NCBI RefSeq assembly: GCF_014699005.1 | Contig: NZ_JACWZY010000009.1 | Span: 124,001 to 188,000, forward strand | Direction: 5' to 3' | Length of the DNA stretch: 64,000 bases | Origin: Spirosoma profusum | GTDB lineage: Bacteria > Bacteroidota > Bacteroidia > Cytophagales > Spirosomataceae | Part shown: one piece after another, positions 50,601-59,537 of the stretch | How the letters are laid out: every line of letters begins with the position of its first letter | Numbering within the stretch: position 1 is the stretch's first letter | The notes under the pieces: model-generated | The model's database searches: none | The model's input: only the letters and a program-made list of their open reading frames with translations | What the model was told of the DNA's origin: nothing | Translations under genes and position numbers: made by a program

Positions 50601-50868
50601 GTTCAGGATTCATAAAACGCATACTATTGACATCTCAGCCGACGTATTTAACTTCGCTAACCTACTGAATAAGAGTTGGGGAGCTAATCAATCGTTGGGA
50701 ACGCAGGCGCTCTATGCACTCGGTATCCCTGCATCGGGTTCTACACCAGCAGTTGCCGGTTTCGACAAAGCCAACCAGCGATTTGTGTACCGGGTCAATA
50801 CGGCTGGTGTTGTTACCCCTTCCGGCGACCCATACCAGCTTCAGTTAGGAGCCCGCTACAGTTTCTAG
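47665..50868 (+). CDS. Oar-like TonB-dependent outer-membrane receptor
   Basis: A 1067-residue receptor. A signal peptide (MKNRLQLLVYLFLVSYLIN, cut after AMAQ) leads to a carboxypeptidase-regulatory-like domain (about 28-110, IAGVITDNQKQALPGASVQVRN). The plug domain (about 120-240, with NFTSLMDLSPLSRGG and TIDGMNAKNPTS) and the barrel to the C-terminal GARYSF follow. The architecture matches Oar/OmpA-related TonB-dependent proteins and not SusC, since no SusD gene follows. The substrate is unknown; import of a peptide, polysaccharide or complexed metal is possible. It is monocistronic, ending at a terminator. Confidence 0.92.
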   Translation: MKNRLQLLVYLFLVSYLINHSAMAQTTQASIAGVITDNQKQALPGASVQVRNESTGFNTGTVTNAQGEYSFKELPLGGPYTVRITFIGYGEQKRTGYLLNQGDAIRVNLTMQETDQTLEVVQVVASGLKNKIENLGAATAISAKSIQTLPVNGRNFTSLMDLSPLSRGGNISGQLGSSTNYTIDGMNAKNPTSAGSTTSRSGAPYSISIEAVREFKVITNQYDVIYGRSGGGIVSAVTKAGTNKFTGSVFNYTRANWLASPYDIRGNTRNNKFATNQFGLSLGGPIIKDKLHFFLVWDHQQDSRPLIIADIQSPVDENRFNVTRATLDRFVDIARSKYGVSNTPQFGTFDKNRGSDAAFARLDWQINSKNLLTIRNNFTSDRNKLGLADNTTINAYESYGNDYNWDNSFLATLRTSVTPRITNELKLQHLFTYQKSAPGDQLPAANIPRAIVENVTSTVDGTTRSTNIQMGGHRFAQEGFDNNVLQLVNNLYYNTDKVQYTFGVDLMYTRAHSVYGSEVNGRFHYTVDAAANMTALDKFNALQPYRYYREVPLVDDPSVVGNTWNAGLYGQMSTKLARGLEMIAGLRFDYAHYPSTSLNQVVVDELKLRTDNKLKSFIVQPRLQFTWDVNERHTDYVRFGAGVFASDINNYVIINNLTFDGKHLATVDVRAPNIPTPDFAAYRSNYASIPSLAAFQLPTINMTGADARVPVLYKANLSYNRYLTDKLKVGIAGYMSLGRNNYMYVDRNMATEPYFRLANEDNRGVYVPLASMPTNGAGDWLQGRISQKLGRVLELNSEGKVNQFAVVADATYQYFKDGEFSVSYTWNDTRDNTSFNGNVANSATLSLPVKDDPRNLSKMTYSDNQFRHKIVFYGTLPTFYGITVGVRYSGIGGTRYSLLSGANSNADFVAGNNDLAFIFDRNSENTPSNVKSGLQAILDNPNASQSIKDYITTYSGKMAERNGGVNGFYGVFDVRASKRFRIHKTHTIDISADVFNFANLLNKSWGANQSLGTQALYALGIPASGSTPAVAGFDKANQRFVYRVNTAGVVTPSGDPYQLQLGARYSF

Positions 50869-50920
50869 TAGGCAGTAGCTCCGTCAATCTTCTTTTCGAC
50901 CTTTTCTTTTCACATAGTTA

Positions 50921-50954
50921 AAAATTCAGCCTGAGCTTTCGGGCTGAGTTTTTT
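50921..50954 (+). terminator. Terminator after the TonB-dependent receptor
   Basis: AAAATTCAGCC (50921-50931) pairs with GGCTGAGTTTT (50942-50952) over 11 bp including one G-T pair, followed by more T. The loop is ten bases. Confidence 0.8.
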
Positions 50955-51036
50955 ATAAGTGTATTCAGGACGTTGAACCTATCTACGTTACACTTGACCA
51001 ATGTATCGGGATGTATGAGCGTGTTCAAATTTTTGC

Positions 51037-51447
51037 TTATCGACTGCCTTCGATTATTGTTACTACACCGCTGCTTGAAACCGTTAACGTAATAGACGCT
51101 TTCGTGGCTGAACCAATTTTTGTGACTCGGGCGGCTTCGCTAAATATGTCCACGTTATCGACCGTACCGTACAAATAAGCCGTTCCCGCCTGACTGGCCG
51201 TTGTTGCCGTTCCCTGTTTAGTAACAAACTGCATACTGGAGGAATTGGTAGACTGACGAATGAAAGCAATGGTAGCAGACGATTGCCCGTTCGACGGAAA
51301 TGTCGTTACAGTGGTACCTTGTTTTATACTCGTTACGTTGTAAAGGCCATCAATCGTTGCTGCTAAATCGGGATTGGGCTCACCACTTTTCTTGCAACCA
51401 CCTACCGTAACGATGATCAGAATGAACCCGTAAAGCCATGTTTTCAT
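51037..51447 (-). CDS. Hypothetical lipoprotein of 136 residues
   Basis: The signal peptide MKTWLYGFILIIVTVGGC ends in a lipobox (VGGC), so Cys18 is the lipidated residue, followed by KKSGEPNPDL. The remaining chain is rich in Ser and Thr with short beta-strand-like alternation (TVTTFPSNGQSSATIAFI, AYLYGTVDNVDIF). This resembles the small lipocalin- or beta-sandwich lipoproteins of Cytophagales, but I cannot name a family. It is monocistronic, with no partner gene. Confidence 0.75.
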   Translation of the reverse strand: MKTWLYGFILIIVTVGGCKKSGEPNPDLAATIDGLYNVTSIKQGTTVTTFPSNGQSSATIAFIRQSTNSSSMQFVTKQGTATTASQAGTAYLYGTVDNVDIFSEAARVTKIGSATKASITLTVSSSGVVTIIEGSR

Positions 51448-51798
51448 AAACTATGCTATCTTCTTGTATTTAAGAAACTTACAAGAATCAAGCCAATGTA
51501 CCTCCGGTCATTCCATCCAATCAGATCCAATCCTGATTACCTACGAATTCGACGGGCAAGACAAATTTGAATCGATGCGGACGTAATAAATACGTAGCAG
51601 AAAACACCTTATCGCTCCACTGGCACACATCGTTGATACGTAGTCGGTGAAGCGCCAGGGCAGTCAAGTATAAAATGTCTTCATAGTGTTCTGTTGGTTA
51701 AGCGCTTAAAAAGAAATACCCCTTATTTCGGTACTGTATACCCTGCAACTATGCCTGTCGATTGGACAGCTTAGTTGCAGGGTATCAACTAGTTGTAC
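51448..51798. other. Intergenic stretch ending in a composite hairpin
   Basis: No gene is supported in these 350 bases, which are AT-rich with scattered TACGT words. Near the end, ATACCCTGCAACTA (51738-51751) is exactly complementary to 51772-51785, with an inner CTGTC/GACAG hairpin. The hairpin lies 13 bases after the stop of the downstream minus-strand gene and probably acts as its terminator. Confidence 0.6.
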
Positions 51799-54450
51799 TT
51801 ATTGCTTAATCAGCTTAACCGTCTTACTTTGCTTATTCGTAGTTACCTGTAGTAGATATAATCCGGGAGATTTGCCTAATTGGATTATCTGCCGTTCATT
51901 AATTGCGTCAGACTTTATTAGTTGACTGTCAAAAACTCTACCCTGATTATCAAGTACTTGTAAATTAAACGATTTGCCATCGACGCCACGAACTTCTATC
52001 TCAATCGATTCAGCCGTATTCGGATTCCCAAATACCCTGATCGATAAGTTTTGTTCAGATAGGGTTTCCAGACCTATTCTGGCATTTGTTGTCAAACTAG
52101 TATTGCAGTGTTCACCAAATGAAAATACATAATCAACTGTTTTACCACTTTGTGTTGCCTGAATTGTAATCGGTTTAGGATCATTTCTTAAATCAGCTTC
52201 CACAATACCAGTAGTGCTGGCGGGTGAGGAACGTAGCACGCCGGGTATTGAATACGTAATGGGAGTGCCGTCTCCGCCCGCGCTCTGAAGACTAATAAAG
52301 CCTGTCTGACAATCGTAAAGGGGCTGTAGCAGAGTTAACTTGCCATCAACTGGCAGTGCATCAATACAATGGTGTCTGAAATCAAAAACATAGCTTACCG
52401 TTGATTTTCCCTGCGTTGCCCGAATAGTAATAGGCTTAGGATCGGCCCGGAGTTCAGCCTCTACAATACCGGTAGTGCTCGTAGGTGAGGAACGTAATAC
52501 ACCGGGTACCGAATACGTAACCGGGGTGCCGTTTCCACCATGATATTGAAAGGTAATTTCGCCAGTTTGACAGTTGTATAAAGGCTCCACCAACGTGAGC
52601 GGAGTTGCGGGGGCCGGCTCACGCAAGCCTGAAACTCGCTGTTTATTTAGGTATAGACAGATACTGGTAACAAATTCCCAGCTATCATCAATGTGTAGTA
52701 TATTTGGTTTATTGACTATAAATTCATTTCCATTTTGATCTTTATAAGGAAGTGCCCTGGTCATTACGTCTAAATTCGCTGCGACCTGACTGCTCAGTGC
52801 ATTATTTGCCTGAGTTGCCATGGCTCTTATACTTCTGGCCAGCCCTAACGCTGATCCTACAGCATCCCCCCCGCCTTGTTGAGTTAACGTCCAGGATAAT
52901 AGAAATAAATTCTGCGAATAGTTGCCTAGATTAGCTAATTTACCAAGCTGATCAGCAGCCATGGTAGATAAATCGTTCTTATTGGAATAACTGTCAAACT
53001 TGGATATATTATTCTGCGAGTAAAATCCCTGGTTGGCAGCCGCTGCTGATGGATTATTCACATCATACCAGGTTTGGGTCTCAAACCGAATAATTAATTT
53101 ACCCGTATTACTTCCTGCGAAAATGTCCTTCAGCGTAACATTACCCGTAAAAAGATTTGGCAGTGAAACGAATTTGGAAGCATCAATACGTTGCCTGATT
53201 ACTGACCTCAGACGATCAAATTGTCCGTCATCCGTGCATAAGCTGCCAAAGTTCAAAATGACTAACTCCTTGTGGTTGCTCAGAAAATTATTGATACCAG
53301 TCAGCACGTCGGGCAAATTATCGGATGTAGCGCCAACCTCTAAATTATATTTATTAATTGCTGATTTGTAGGCATCTTTATCCGAGATAAGTTTTAGAAC
53401 ATTACTAGTACCTAAATCTGTTGCTACGTTTGCTAAAAACGCAGTTAAGTCTTCAATGGCTTTGAGTGCCTCGTTTTTGTCATTAACTGTAAGGTTAGGA
53501 AAGCAGTATTTGCTACCATTTAAATGAGCAAACGGGAAGTCTATTGGATTCTGAGCAAAATCTTTTGCTAAAACGCGGCAGTCAAAATAACGTACACCTG
53601 CATTGAGTTGCCCAACAATATCCAGGCTCTGGGTCTGTGTGTTTGCAGAAACCCCTCCATAAGAGGTACCGATTTTATACATGCCTGCATCATGCGAACC
53701 CGGAACAACGATTTGCGATAATGTCTTATCGGAATTAATCAATCCGGAATTGTTCATCCAGTCAGCCCACGGTTCATCTTTCAATAAATGAAAAACGCCT
53801 TTTCCCCAGTCAGACTGACTACCAAATTCATTTAAAACCCTGGATTTGGACAAATTGCCAACCCCACTGGAACTCTCTAATTCGATATGTGATCTTGGTT
53901 CAAAAAAAAGATTAAGCAGCCCAACAGAAGGTGAGATAACTGCTTTGAATTTGAAAATTTTGTTGAATGAGCCATTTAAGCTACTAACATTAACCTGGAA
54001 CCCGGCATCCTTACATTTAAGATTGTTGACTTCGTAATGAAAAACCGGACTTGGCTGCATGGGAGATAGCGTAAAAGTCACAGACGGTTTTTTAGCACCA
54101 TTTCTTTCCGCAAAACAGTCATCGGAGGAGCCAATACTCACTGTAACGATCTCGTCCGTTTCGTTAAGCAATTGAAACTGAACCCCGATACTTAATGCGA
54201 ACGGATTGTAAACTGTTTTGTGATCAGGTTCATTTGTTGCGAAAAGTGTACTATGAATTAATAGAAGACTTACTAAAGCTGTGAAAAAGCGAAAGTGTAG
54301 AATACTGAGTAACCCACCTGTGGAAAGTGCATTAGGTTGCCCTATACCGATTTGCTTTACTGGCTTGCCAAAGAGTAACCATATTGGCGAGAAACTCCAA
54401 TAAAAGGCGTCAATCTTGTTAATTCCTAGCTGATAAAGGTTCGTTTTCAT
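51799..54450 (-). CDS. Secreted PI-PLC X-domain protein with type IX secretion C-terminal domain
   Basis: An 883-residue exported protein. A long N-terminus has one hydrophobic segment at about 48-68 (FFTALVSLLLIHSTLF), which would be the signal; the true start may be later than 54450. The PI-PLC X-type TIM barrel spans about 225-620, with VVPGSHDAGMY (catalytic His) and FAHLNGS with a second histidine. Two copies of an 85-residue repeat follow, each with PLYNCQTG or PLYDCQTG and GVLRSSPTSTTGIVEAE-like sequence. The last 80 residues (IRVFGNPNTAESIEIEV to TVKLIKQ) form a T9SS sorting domain. Inference: cell-surface phospholipase or glycan-lipid hydrolase. The neighbour is a hybrid sensor regulator. 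Confidence 0.82.
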   Translation of the reverse strand: MKTNLYQLGINKIDAFYWSFSPIWLLFGKPVKQIGIGQPNALSTGGLLSILHFRFFTALVSLLLIHSTLFATNEPDHKTVYNPFALSIGVQFQLLNETDEIVTVSIGSSDDCFAERNGAKKPSVTFTLSPMQPSPVFHYEVNNLKCKDAGFQVNVSSLNGSFNKIFKFKAVISPSVGLLNLFFEPRSHIELESSSGVGNLSKSRVLNEFGSQSDWGKGVFHLLKDEPWADWMNNSGLINSDKTLSQIVVPGSHDAGMYKIGTSYGGVSANTQTQSLDIVGQLNAGVRYFDCRVLAKDFAQNPIDFPFAHLNGSKYCFPNLTVNDKNEALKAIEDLTAFLANVATDLGTSNVLKLISDKDAYKSAINKYNLEVGATSDNLPDVLTGINNFLSNHKELVILNFGSLCTDDGQFDRLRSVIRQRIDASKFVSLPNLFTGNVTLKDIFAGSNTGKLIIRFETQTWYDVNNPSAAAANQGFYSQNNISKFDSYSNKNDLSTMAADQLGKLANLGNYSQNLFLLSWTLTQQGGGDAVGSALGLARSIRAMATQANNALSSQVAANLDVMTRALPYKDQNGNEFIVNKPNILHIDDSWEFVTSICLYLNKQRVSGLREPAPATPLTLVEPLYNCQTGEITFQYHGGNGTPVTYSVPGVLRSSPTSTTGIVEAELRADPKPITIRATQGKSTVSYVFDFRHHCIDALPVDGKLTLLQPLYDCQTGFISLQSAGGDGTPITYSIPGVLRSSPASTTGIVEADLRNDPKPITIQATQSGKTVDYVFSFGEHCNTSLTTNARIGLETLSEQNLSIRVFGNPNTAESIEIEVRGVDGKSFNLQVLDNQGRVFDSQLIKSDAINERQIIQLGKSPGLYLLQVTTNKQSKTVKLIKQ

Positions 54451-54454
54451 AATT

Positions 54455-54500
54455 CAGAAGTTTGTTTTGATAACAATAAGTAACCGATCACAAACTTCTG
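54455..54500. promoter_or_regulatory. Perfect 11-bp inverted repeat upstream of the PI-PLC gene
   Basis: CAGAAGTTTGT at 54455-54465 and ACAAACTTCTG at 54490-54500 are exact complements with a 24-base gap. It lies immediately before the start codon side of the gene. It could be a leader hairpin or a binding site for the neighbouring AraC-type regulator. Confidence 0.5.
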
Positions 54501-54582
54501 TAAACCCTTTAAGAGAGTATATAAGCTACGTATCAGATTATATAACGCTCGTATCAAACTACAGATAAACAGCTAAAATCAG

Positions 54583-57500
54583 CTAATTCCAGGGCTCCTG
54601 GTTGGCGTATGCGCGGGGAGTTAAGCCGTACAGTTCATGAAAACACTTAGTGAAATAGGCAGAGCTATCAAAACCCACCATATAGGCAGTCTGCGAGTTG
54701 TTATACCCCTGGCGTAATAACTGTGCTGCTTTCTTTAGCCGATAATTACGAATAACATCACTGATCGGCAAACCTGTTAAGGCTTTCAATTTACGGTGCA
54801 AACTCATGCGACTCATGCCAATCTCAGGTAGTATTTCCTCAACACCAAACGAGGTGTCATCTAATTTTTTATCGATCAGAGCATAAAGTTTATCCAGGAA
54901 CGTATCGTTCAGACCGGACTCTGAAACGTCTTCAGGCTGATGAAGTTTCGTCAAATTAGCCTTCAGCCGATCACGCAACTTCCGCCGGTTCTCCAGCATA
55001 TTATGCACCCGTTGCTGCAATTCCGGTACGTGAAACGGTTTGTTCATGTAATCGTCCGCGCCTAACTCCAGCCCTGTCATCCGACTTTCTATGGCAGATT
55101 TTGCCGTTAACAAGAGAACAGGAACATGACTGGTACGTTGGTCATCTTTAACCAGCTTACAAAGCGTGTAGCCATCCATTTCGGGCATCAGTACGTCGCT
55201 GATGATTAAGTCTGGAATGAGTTGAAGGGCCTGCTCATAGCCTGCTTTCCCATTCGACGCTCTGTGGACACGGTACATCGATGGCAAGCTGTCGATAATA
55301 AATTCAGCCAGTTCAGTGTTATCTTCTACCAATAATAAAGTGGGTATTTCATCATCATCGATTTCAGTTGTAGCAGTACGTTCATCGTGTAACGAACTGA
55401 CGGATATTGGAGACGTAGCATCAGTTTCTTTTGCAACTGATCGATAAGGCAGGTCAATCCGAAACGTAGTGCCGCTACGTCCTGAAGATTCATCTGTTTC
55501 ACTGGTAACCTGCAATTTCCCCTGCTGAAAATCGACCAGTTCTTTAACCAGTGCCAGACCAATACCTGTACCTTCCTGCTGCCGTGTACTGGAATCGTCT
55601 ACCTGATAAAATCGGTCAAAAATATGAGGGAGCTTATCAGCGGGGATGCCCATACCCGTATCGCTCACCGCCAATTGAATGGAATTGTCCGTCGGGGAGT
55701 TAAGTAATACGTCTACACGACCGCCATCGGGAGTAAATTTGAGTGCATTCGATACGAGATTATACACAATTCGTTCCAGCTTACTACTATCAAACCAATA
55801 TTGACCAGACGTAGTAGAGCGATACGTTAGTTCAATTGATTTCGACTCAGCCTGCCCGCAAAACGACTGCACGATCTCATCCACAAACGTACTGATATTT
55901 CCCAGCGATTCATTGGCAGACATTGCCCCCGATTCCATTTTGGTAAGATCGAGGAGTTGATTGATAAGCTGCAGCAATTGATTGGCGTTTCGATGAATTG
56001 CAGAAAGTCGCCGATTATCACCTTCATCACGAATCTGGCGCATCATCTGTTCAGCTGGCGCCATAATTAAGGTGAGTGGTGTCCGAAATTCGTGCGTAAT
56101 GTTGGAGAAGAAGCGGGTTTTCATCTCATCCACTTTCCGAAGCTGGGTGGCTTCCTGCTCCTGCATTGCCATGGTTTGCCGTAACTTCAATCGGTTCGTA
56201 TAGGAACGTAACAGACCATACCCAATGCCCAACAGCGTTAGTGTATACATTCCATACGCCCACCATGTTGCCCAAAATGGTGGGCGTATGATGATACGTA
56301 ACATACGAATATACGGACTCCAGCTTCCTGATGTATTCGAAGCATTCAATTTGAGGGTATAACTTCCGGGACTCAGGTTGGTGTAGAATGCATCGGGACG
56401 TTCCGTCTCAATCCATTTTTTTTCAAGTCCGTCGAGCCAGTGTCGATAACGGTTTTTTCCGGGTTTGTTGAATTGCATGACCGCAAAATCTACCGCCAGA
56501 AAATTCTGATCATGCGGCAAACGCAGTTCGGTTAAACCCTGAACCGCCGAACTCTGTGATGACGTATCACGTGTATTTTGCGAAGTACGTAGCGGCTGAT
56601 TATTGACTTTGATATTGGTTATGAACACTTTAGGAGCAAACTTATCGGTTTTGATTTGATCAGGATAAAAGGCCGTTATACCTTCTACCCCGCCCAAAAT
56701 GATTCGATCATCCGGCAAATGAACCACATGAAACCGATTAAATTCATTAGCCAGCAGCCCATCATCGGTCGAAAAATTCAACACTTTAAATGTTCGCGTA
56801 TCCAGTCGGCTAATTCCTTTGTTGGTGCTCAGCCATAGATAACCAAGCTTGTCAGACGTAGCAGAGTATACTACGTTATTGGGTAATCCATTATCGATGG
56901 TGATCCGCTTTGACTGATACGTTCGTTTATCGAACATACATAAGCCGTTCCCGAATGTACCGATCCAGAGCCGATTCGGATTCATCGAATCTCCTGATAA
57001 CCAATACAATGAATTACTGCTTATGGATTTAGGATTGGTAGGCTTATGCCTGAAAGATTGAATCTGACCACTTGTCCGGTCAAGGCGAAGAAAACCTTCT
57101 AAGTCAGTAGCCAACCAAATAGCCTGATCGTCCACAACAATCTGTAAACCAATCACATTGGATGGCAATTTGAATGCAAATGTGAATTCTTTCCACTGCC
57201 GACTCACAGTATCGATATAATACGGCTGTCCATTATCCAGCGTCCAGATTATTCCTTTAGGATCAGTAGCTAATGGAAGCAAAAACCGATGATTATCAGG
57301 CGTTTTTTTGGGTAACAGCCGAACAATCTGCGTTTTCTTTCGGGTATTTAGATCGTATTGATAAAAAACCGGTTCAGTATTATTAACCCAGAGTTTCCCC
57401 TGCTTATCTACTGTATACCGGAAATTATAAGCGAACGAGTGAAAAAAGATCCGGGGCGTTTCGTTCCGCGGAATATTCAGCCAACGCATGAACACATCAG

Positions 57501-58617
57501 CCGGAAACGGATGCTGATAAACAGCCGTTTCGAATGGATAGGCACGGAGATCGTATTTTCGAATGCCATAACCGTTTGTTCCCAGCCAGAGTACATCAGA
57601 CCGATCAATAAAGAGGCTGATTGGCCGCCATTCGCCCGTAAAACGCGCTATTGTTTGCAGATTACCTTGCGGTGTGAATCGATACAACTCACTATCGTGA
57701 GCCAAATACAGATTACCCCGACTATCCTCCACAAATGACATATTGTGGTATTCGTTCACAAATTGGGGCAATTGAAGCAGCCGAACTTTGTTTTTTTGAG
57801 GATTTAAAAAGGTAACAAAATTGAGCAGGGAGCCGATAACTAATTGACTGTCTGACAATACAAATAGTCGTTGAACTCTTTTATTTGGCTCGTTTGTATC
57901 GTGTTTTGCTGGCGGAAATGGATATGACTTGAATTGCCCTGTTCGCTCAGAGAAGCGATCTAAACCGACGCCAGTACCTGCCCAAATAGTTCCGTTATGA
58001 TCTTCAACAATGTCCTGAATCGAATTGTGGTTATATAATTGCCGAGGTTCACCCTTCCAAAAGAAACGACGAATCCGATCGGTTCGGATGTCATAGCAGA
58101 CCAGGCCTGAATTATTAAAAAATGATATCCATAACCGATCCTGATGGTCGACGCATAATCGGGCAATGGTACCCATTTGCTCAGGATGATGGAATTTCTT
58201 TTTAGGCCAAACATTGATAAATGTTTCACTGACAGGATCGAATCGATCAATGTCTCCCCTTACTGAAACGACCCATATAAATCCCCGATGATCTAAGAAT
58301 AGGCTATTTACCGCCGAAAATATCAGGGAAGGCCTTCCATCGGCTGAGGGCTGAAAGATTTTAAAGCGCTGTCCATCGTACCGGCATAATCCATCACGAG
58401 TCCCCATCCAGATAAACCCCTGACGGTCCTGCAAAATGGCAGCTATATACCCCTGCGGCAGACCGTCTTTACTTGTTAATTGTTCGGGTTGCGATAATCG
58501 GTAGCCCTGGGCATACAAAAGCGCCCCCTGTAAGACCAGGATTACGGTTAAAAGCAGCCAATTCTTTTGTCTACGCTTTTTATGCGTTGAATAGATTGTA
58601 GGTGTACTGGCATCCAT
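54583..58617 (-). CDS. Hybrid two-component system regulator (HTCS)
   Basis: A 1344-residue one-protein two-component system. After a signal or anchor segment (about 18-38) comes a periplasmic Reg_prop beta-propeller (about 40-690, many DRQGFIWMGTRDGL-like repeats), a Y_Y_Y domain (about 690-770) and a membrane helix (about 780-805). A HisKA domain (His in NITHEFRTPLTLI) and ATPase domain (DTGMGIPADKLPHIFDRFY, GTGIGLALVKELV) follow, then a receiver (Asp in LIISDVLMPEMDG) and an AraC-type helix-turn-helix at the C-terminus (VRNYRLKKAAQLLRQGYNNSQTAYMVGFD). HTCS proteins usually sense glycan fragments and control adjacent genes. The adjacent PI-PLC gene is therefore a candidate target. Confidence 0.95.
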   Translation of the reverse strand: MDASTPTIYSTHKKRRQKNWLLLTVILVLQGALLYAQGYRLSQPEQLTSKDGLPQGYIAAILQDRQGFIWMGTRDGLCRYDGQRFKIFQPSADGRPSLIFSAVNSLFLDHRGFIWVVSVRGDIDRFDPVSETFINVWPKKKFHHPEQMGTIARLCVDHQDRLWISFFNNSGLVCYDIRTDRIRRFFWKGEPRQLYNHNSIQDIVEDHNGTIWAGTGVGLDRFSERTGQFKSYPFPPAKHDTNEPNKRVQRLFVLSDSQLVIGSLLNFVTFLNPQKNKVRLLQLPQFVNEYHNMSFVEDSRGNLYLAHDSELYRFTPQGNLQTIARFTGEWRPISLFIDRSDVLWLGTNGYGIRKYDLRAYPFETAVYQHPFPADVFMRWLNIPRNETPRIFFHSFAYNFRYTVDKQGKLWVNNTEPVFYQYDLNTRKKTQIVRLLPKKTPDNHRFLLPLATDPKGIIWTLDNGQPYYIDTVSRQWKEFTFAFKLPSNVIGLQIVVDDQAIWLATDLEGFLRLDRTSGQIQSFRHKPTNPKSISSNSLYWLSGDSMNPNRLWIGTFGNGLCMFDKRTYQSKRITIDNGLPNNVVYSATSDKLGYLWLSTNKGISRLDTRTFKVLNFSTDDGLLANEFNRFHVVHLPDDRIILGGVEGITAFYPDQIKTDKFAPKVFITNIKVNNQPLRTSQNTRDTSSQSSAVQGLTELRLPHDQNFLAVDFAVMQFNKPGKNRYRHWLDGLEKKWIETERPDAFYTNLSPGSYTLKLNASNTSGSWSPYIRMLRIIIRPPFWATWWAYGMYTLTLLGIGYGLLRSYTNRLKLRQTMAMQEQEATQLRKVDEMKTRFFSNITHEFRTPLTLIMAPAEQMMRQIRDEGDNRRLSAIHRNANQLLQLINQLLDLTKMESGAMSANESLGNISTFVDEIVQSFCGQAESKSIELTYRSTTSGQYWFDSSKLERIVYNLVSNALKFTPDGGRVDVLLNSPTDNSIQLAVSDTGMGIPADKLPHIFDRFYQVDDSSTRQQEGTGIGLALVKELVDFQQGKLQVTSETDESSGRSGTTFRIDLPYRSVAKETDATSPISVSSLHDERTATTEIDDDEIPTLLLVEDNTELAEFIIDSLPSMYRVHRASNGKAGYEQALQLIPDLIISDVLMPEMDGYTLCKLVKDDQRTSHVPVLLLTAKSAIESRMTGLELGADDYMNKPFHVPELQQRVHNMLENRRKLRDRLKANLTKLHQPEDVSESGLNDTFLDKLYALIDKKLDDTSFGVEEILPEIGMSRMSLHRKLKALTGLPISDVIRNYRLKKAAQLLRQGYNNSQTAYMVGFDSSAYFTKCFHELYGLTPRAYANQEPWN

Positions 58618-58729
58618 TTTTAATGAATGGTTACAGAATCAGCTAGTTACGAAAGAATGTCTTGATAAAAAGATTATCTACATTCTCAATTTTACTTTGA
58701 CTTATGGATATGATCGTGTGGGCCATTTA

Positions 58730-58745
58730 AACTGGTGCATAAATT
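58730..58745. repeat. 16-bp direct repeat, second copy at 59566-59581
   Basis: AACTGGTGCATAAATT occurs exactly at both places in the same orientation, 836 bases apart, on either side of the broken transposase and a gene fragment. A chance match of this length over such a short distance is unlikely. It may mark a duplication or a past insertion boundary. Confidence 0.6.
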
Positions 58746-58818
58746 GTACCGAGCTTTTTCAGAGCTAGTATAAGCTTCCCTGAAATTGTAGCCTTACCCA
58801 AATTAGGACAGCAAGCAT

Positions 58819-59215
58819 TTAGACTTTCTTAACTTCCCTTTGCCTGGCATCGGTTGCTGGTGCCAAGCCGCCCAGTGACTGATGGGGATGAAAATGGTTG
58901 TATTGGTCCATCCACTCGTCTGATAGAATCCGAACTTGTTCAAGAGATAAGGTTGTTCGCTGTGCACCACTGCCGAAATGTATCCGCTATACATTCAGGG
59001 CCGTTATCCACTCGAATCTACTTGGGTAGAGGACGCTGCAGAGCAATATCGCTCAAAACATCGACTACTTTCTGAGCTGGCAACGAAAAATCAGCATCAG
59101 CGGCTACCACTTCTCGACTACAGTCGTCAATAATGGTTAGCACTCGAATCTTTCGCTTACGGGTCAGAATATCAGCCACAAAATCCATGCCGCTACGGCG
59201 GACCGTTCCAACAGT
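58819..59215 (-). pseudogene. Broken IS3-family transposase (orfB integrase) fragment
   Basis: The minus strand encodes segments of an rve-type transposase. From the upper end, MDFVADILTRKRKIRVLTIIDD supplies the first catalytic Asp, followed by VVDVLSDIALQRPLPK, an in-frame TAG, then IRVDNGPECIADTF with the second Asp. After WCTANNLI the frame shifts to SLEQVRILSDEWMDQYNHFHPHQ and SLGGLAPATDARQ before the stop at 58819. The 30-40 residues that normally join these parts, including the catalytic Glu in the ERFN motif, are deleted. The element is therefore dead. No terminal inverted repeats or target duplication were found. Confidence 0.82.
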
Positions 59216-59221
59216 AGTTGA

Positions 59222-59434
59222 TCGTTTCTGGGGCCTGTAAAGGTTGCTTCACGCGGGCTGGTAAGCGTCGCCTATGCCGTAGCTGAACAGGTAGTAAAAG
59301 ACGGTATTATCCCGGCCAAGATGGACGCTAAACTGCTGGAGAAAATTGAGGAGTTGACCCTGGATAGTATTCAACAACAAAAGCGCATTAACCAGTTAGA
59401 AAAGTTATTAAAACAGGTGTTGGAGAACAAATAA
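59222..59434 (+). pseudogene. 3' fragment of a gene encoding a coiled-coil C-terminal tail
   Basis: An open frame without a plausible start ends at TAA 59432-59434. Its last 40 or so residues (KMDAKLLEKIEELTLDSIQQ then KRINQLEKLLKQVLENK) resemble the coiled-coil tails of Bacteroidota proteins with a tail-fibre or chaperone-type C-terminus. The 5' part has been lost at the junction with the broken transposase. A good terminator follows. A related tail is found at 63.7 kb. Confidence 0.6.
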
Positions 59435-59456
59435 CCAGGATCAGCTATTATGAAAG

Positions 59457-59484
59457 AAGCCCTACCGTAACTGGTAGGGCTTTT
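59457..59484 (+). terminator. Terminator after the truncated gene
   Basis: AAGCCCTACC (59457-59466) and GGTAGGGCTT (59473-59482) form a perfect 10-bp stem with a six-base loop, followed by T residues. It marks the 3' end of the gene whose fragment remains at 59222. Confidence 0.85.
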
Positions 59485-59537
59485 ATGTTGTACCCTGAAC
59501 GTAATAGCAACCTGATTTCTATTGGTAGGAATAACGC

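Noticed and set aside
47665..50868. Calling the TonB-dependent receptor a SusC of a polysaccharide utilisation locus
   Set aside because: No SusD gene or glycoside hydrolase follows; the architecture fits the Oar type.
58803..58994. 63-codon minus-strand frame in the IS remnant
   Set aside because: Wrong frame relative to the recognisable transposase segments.
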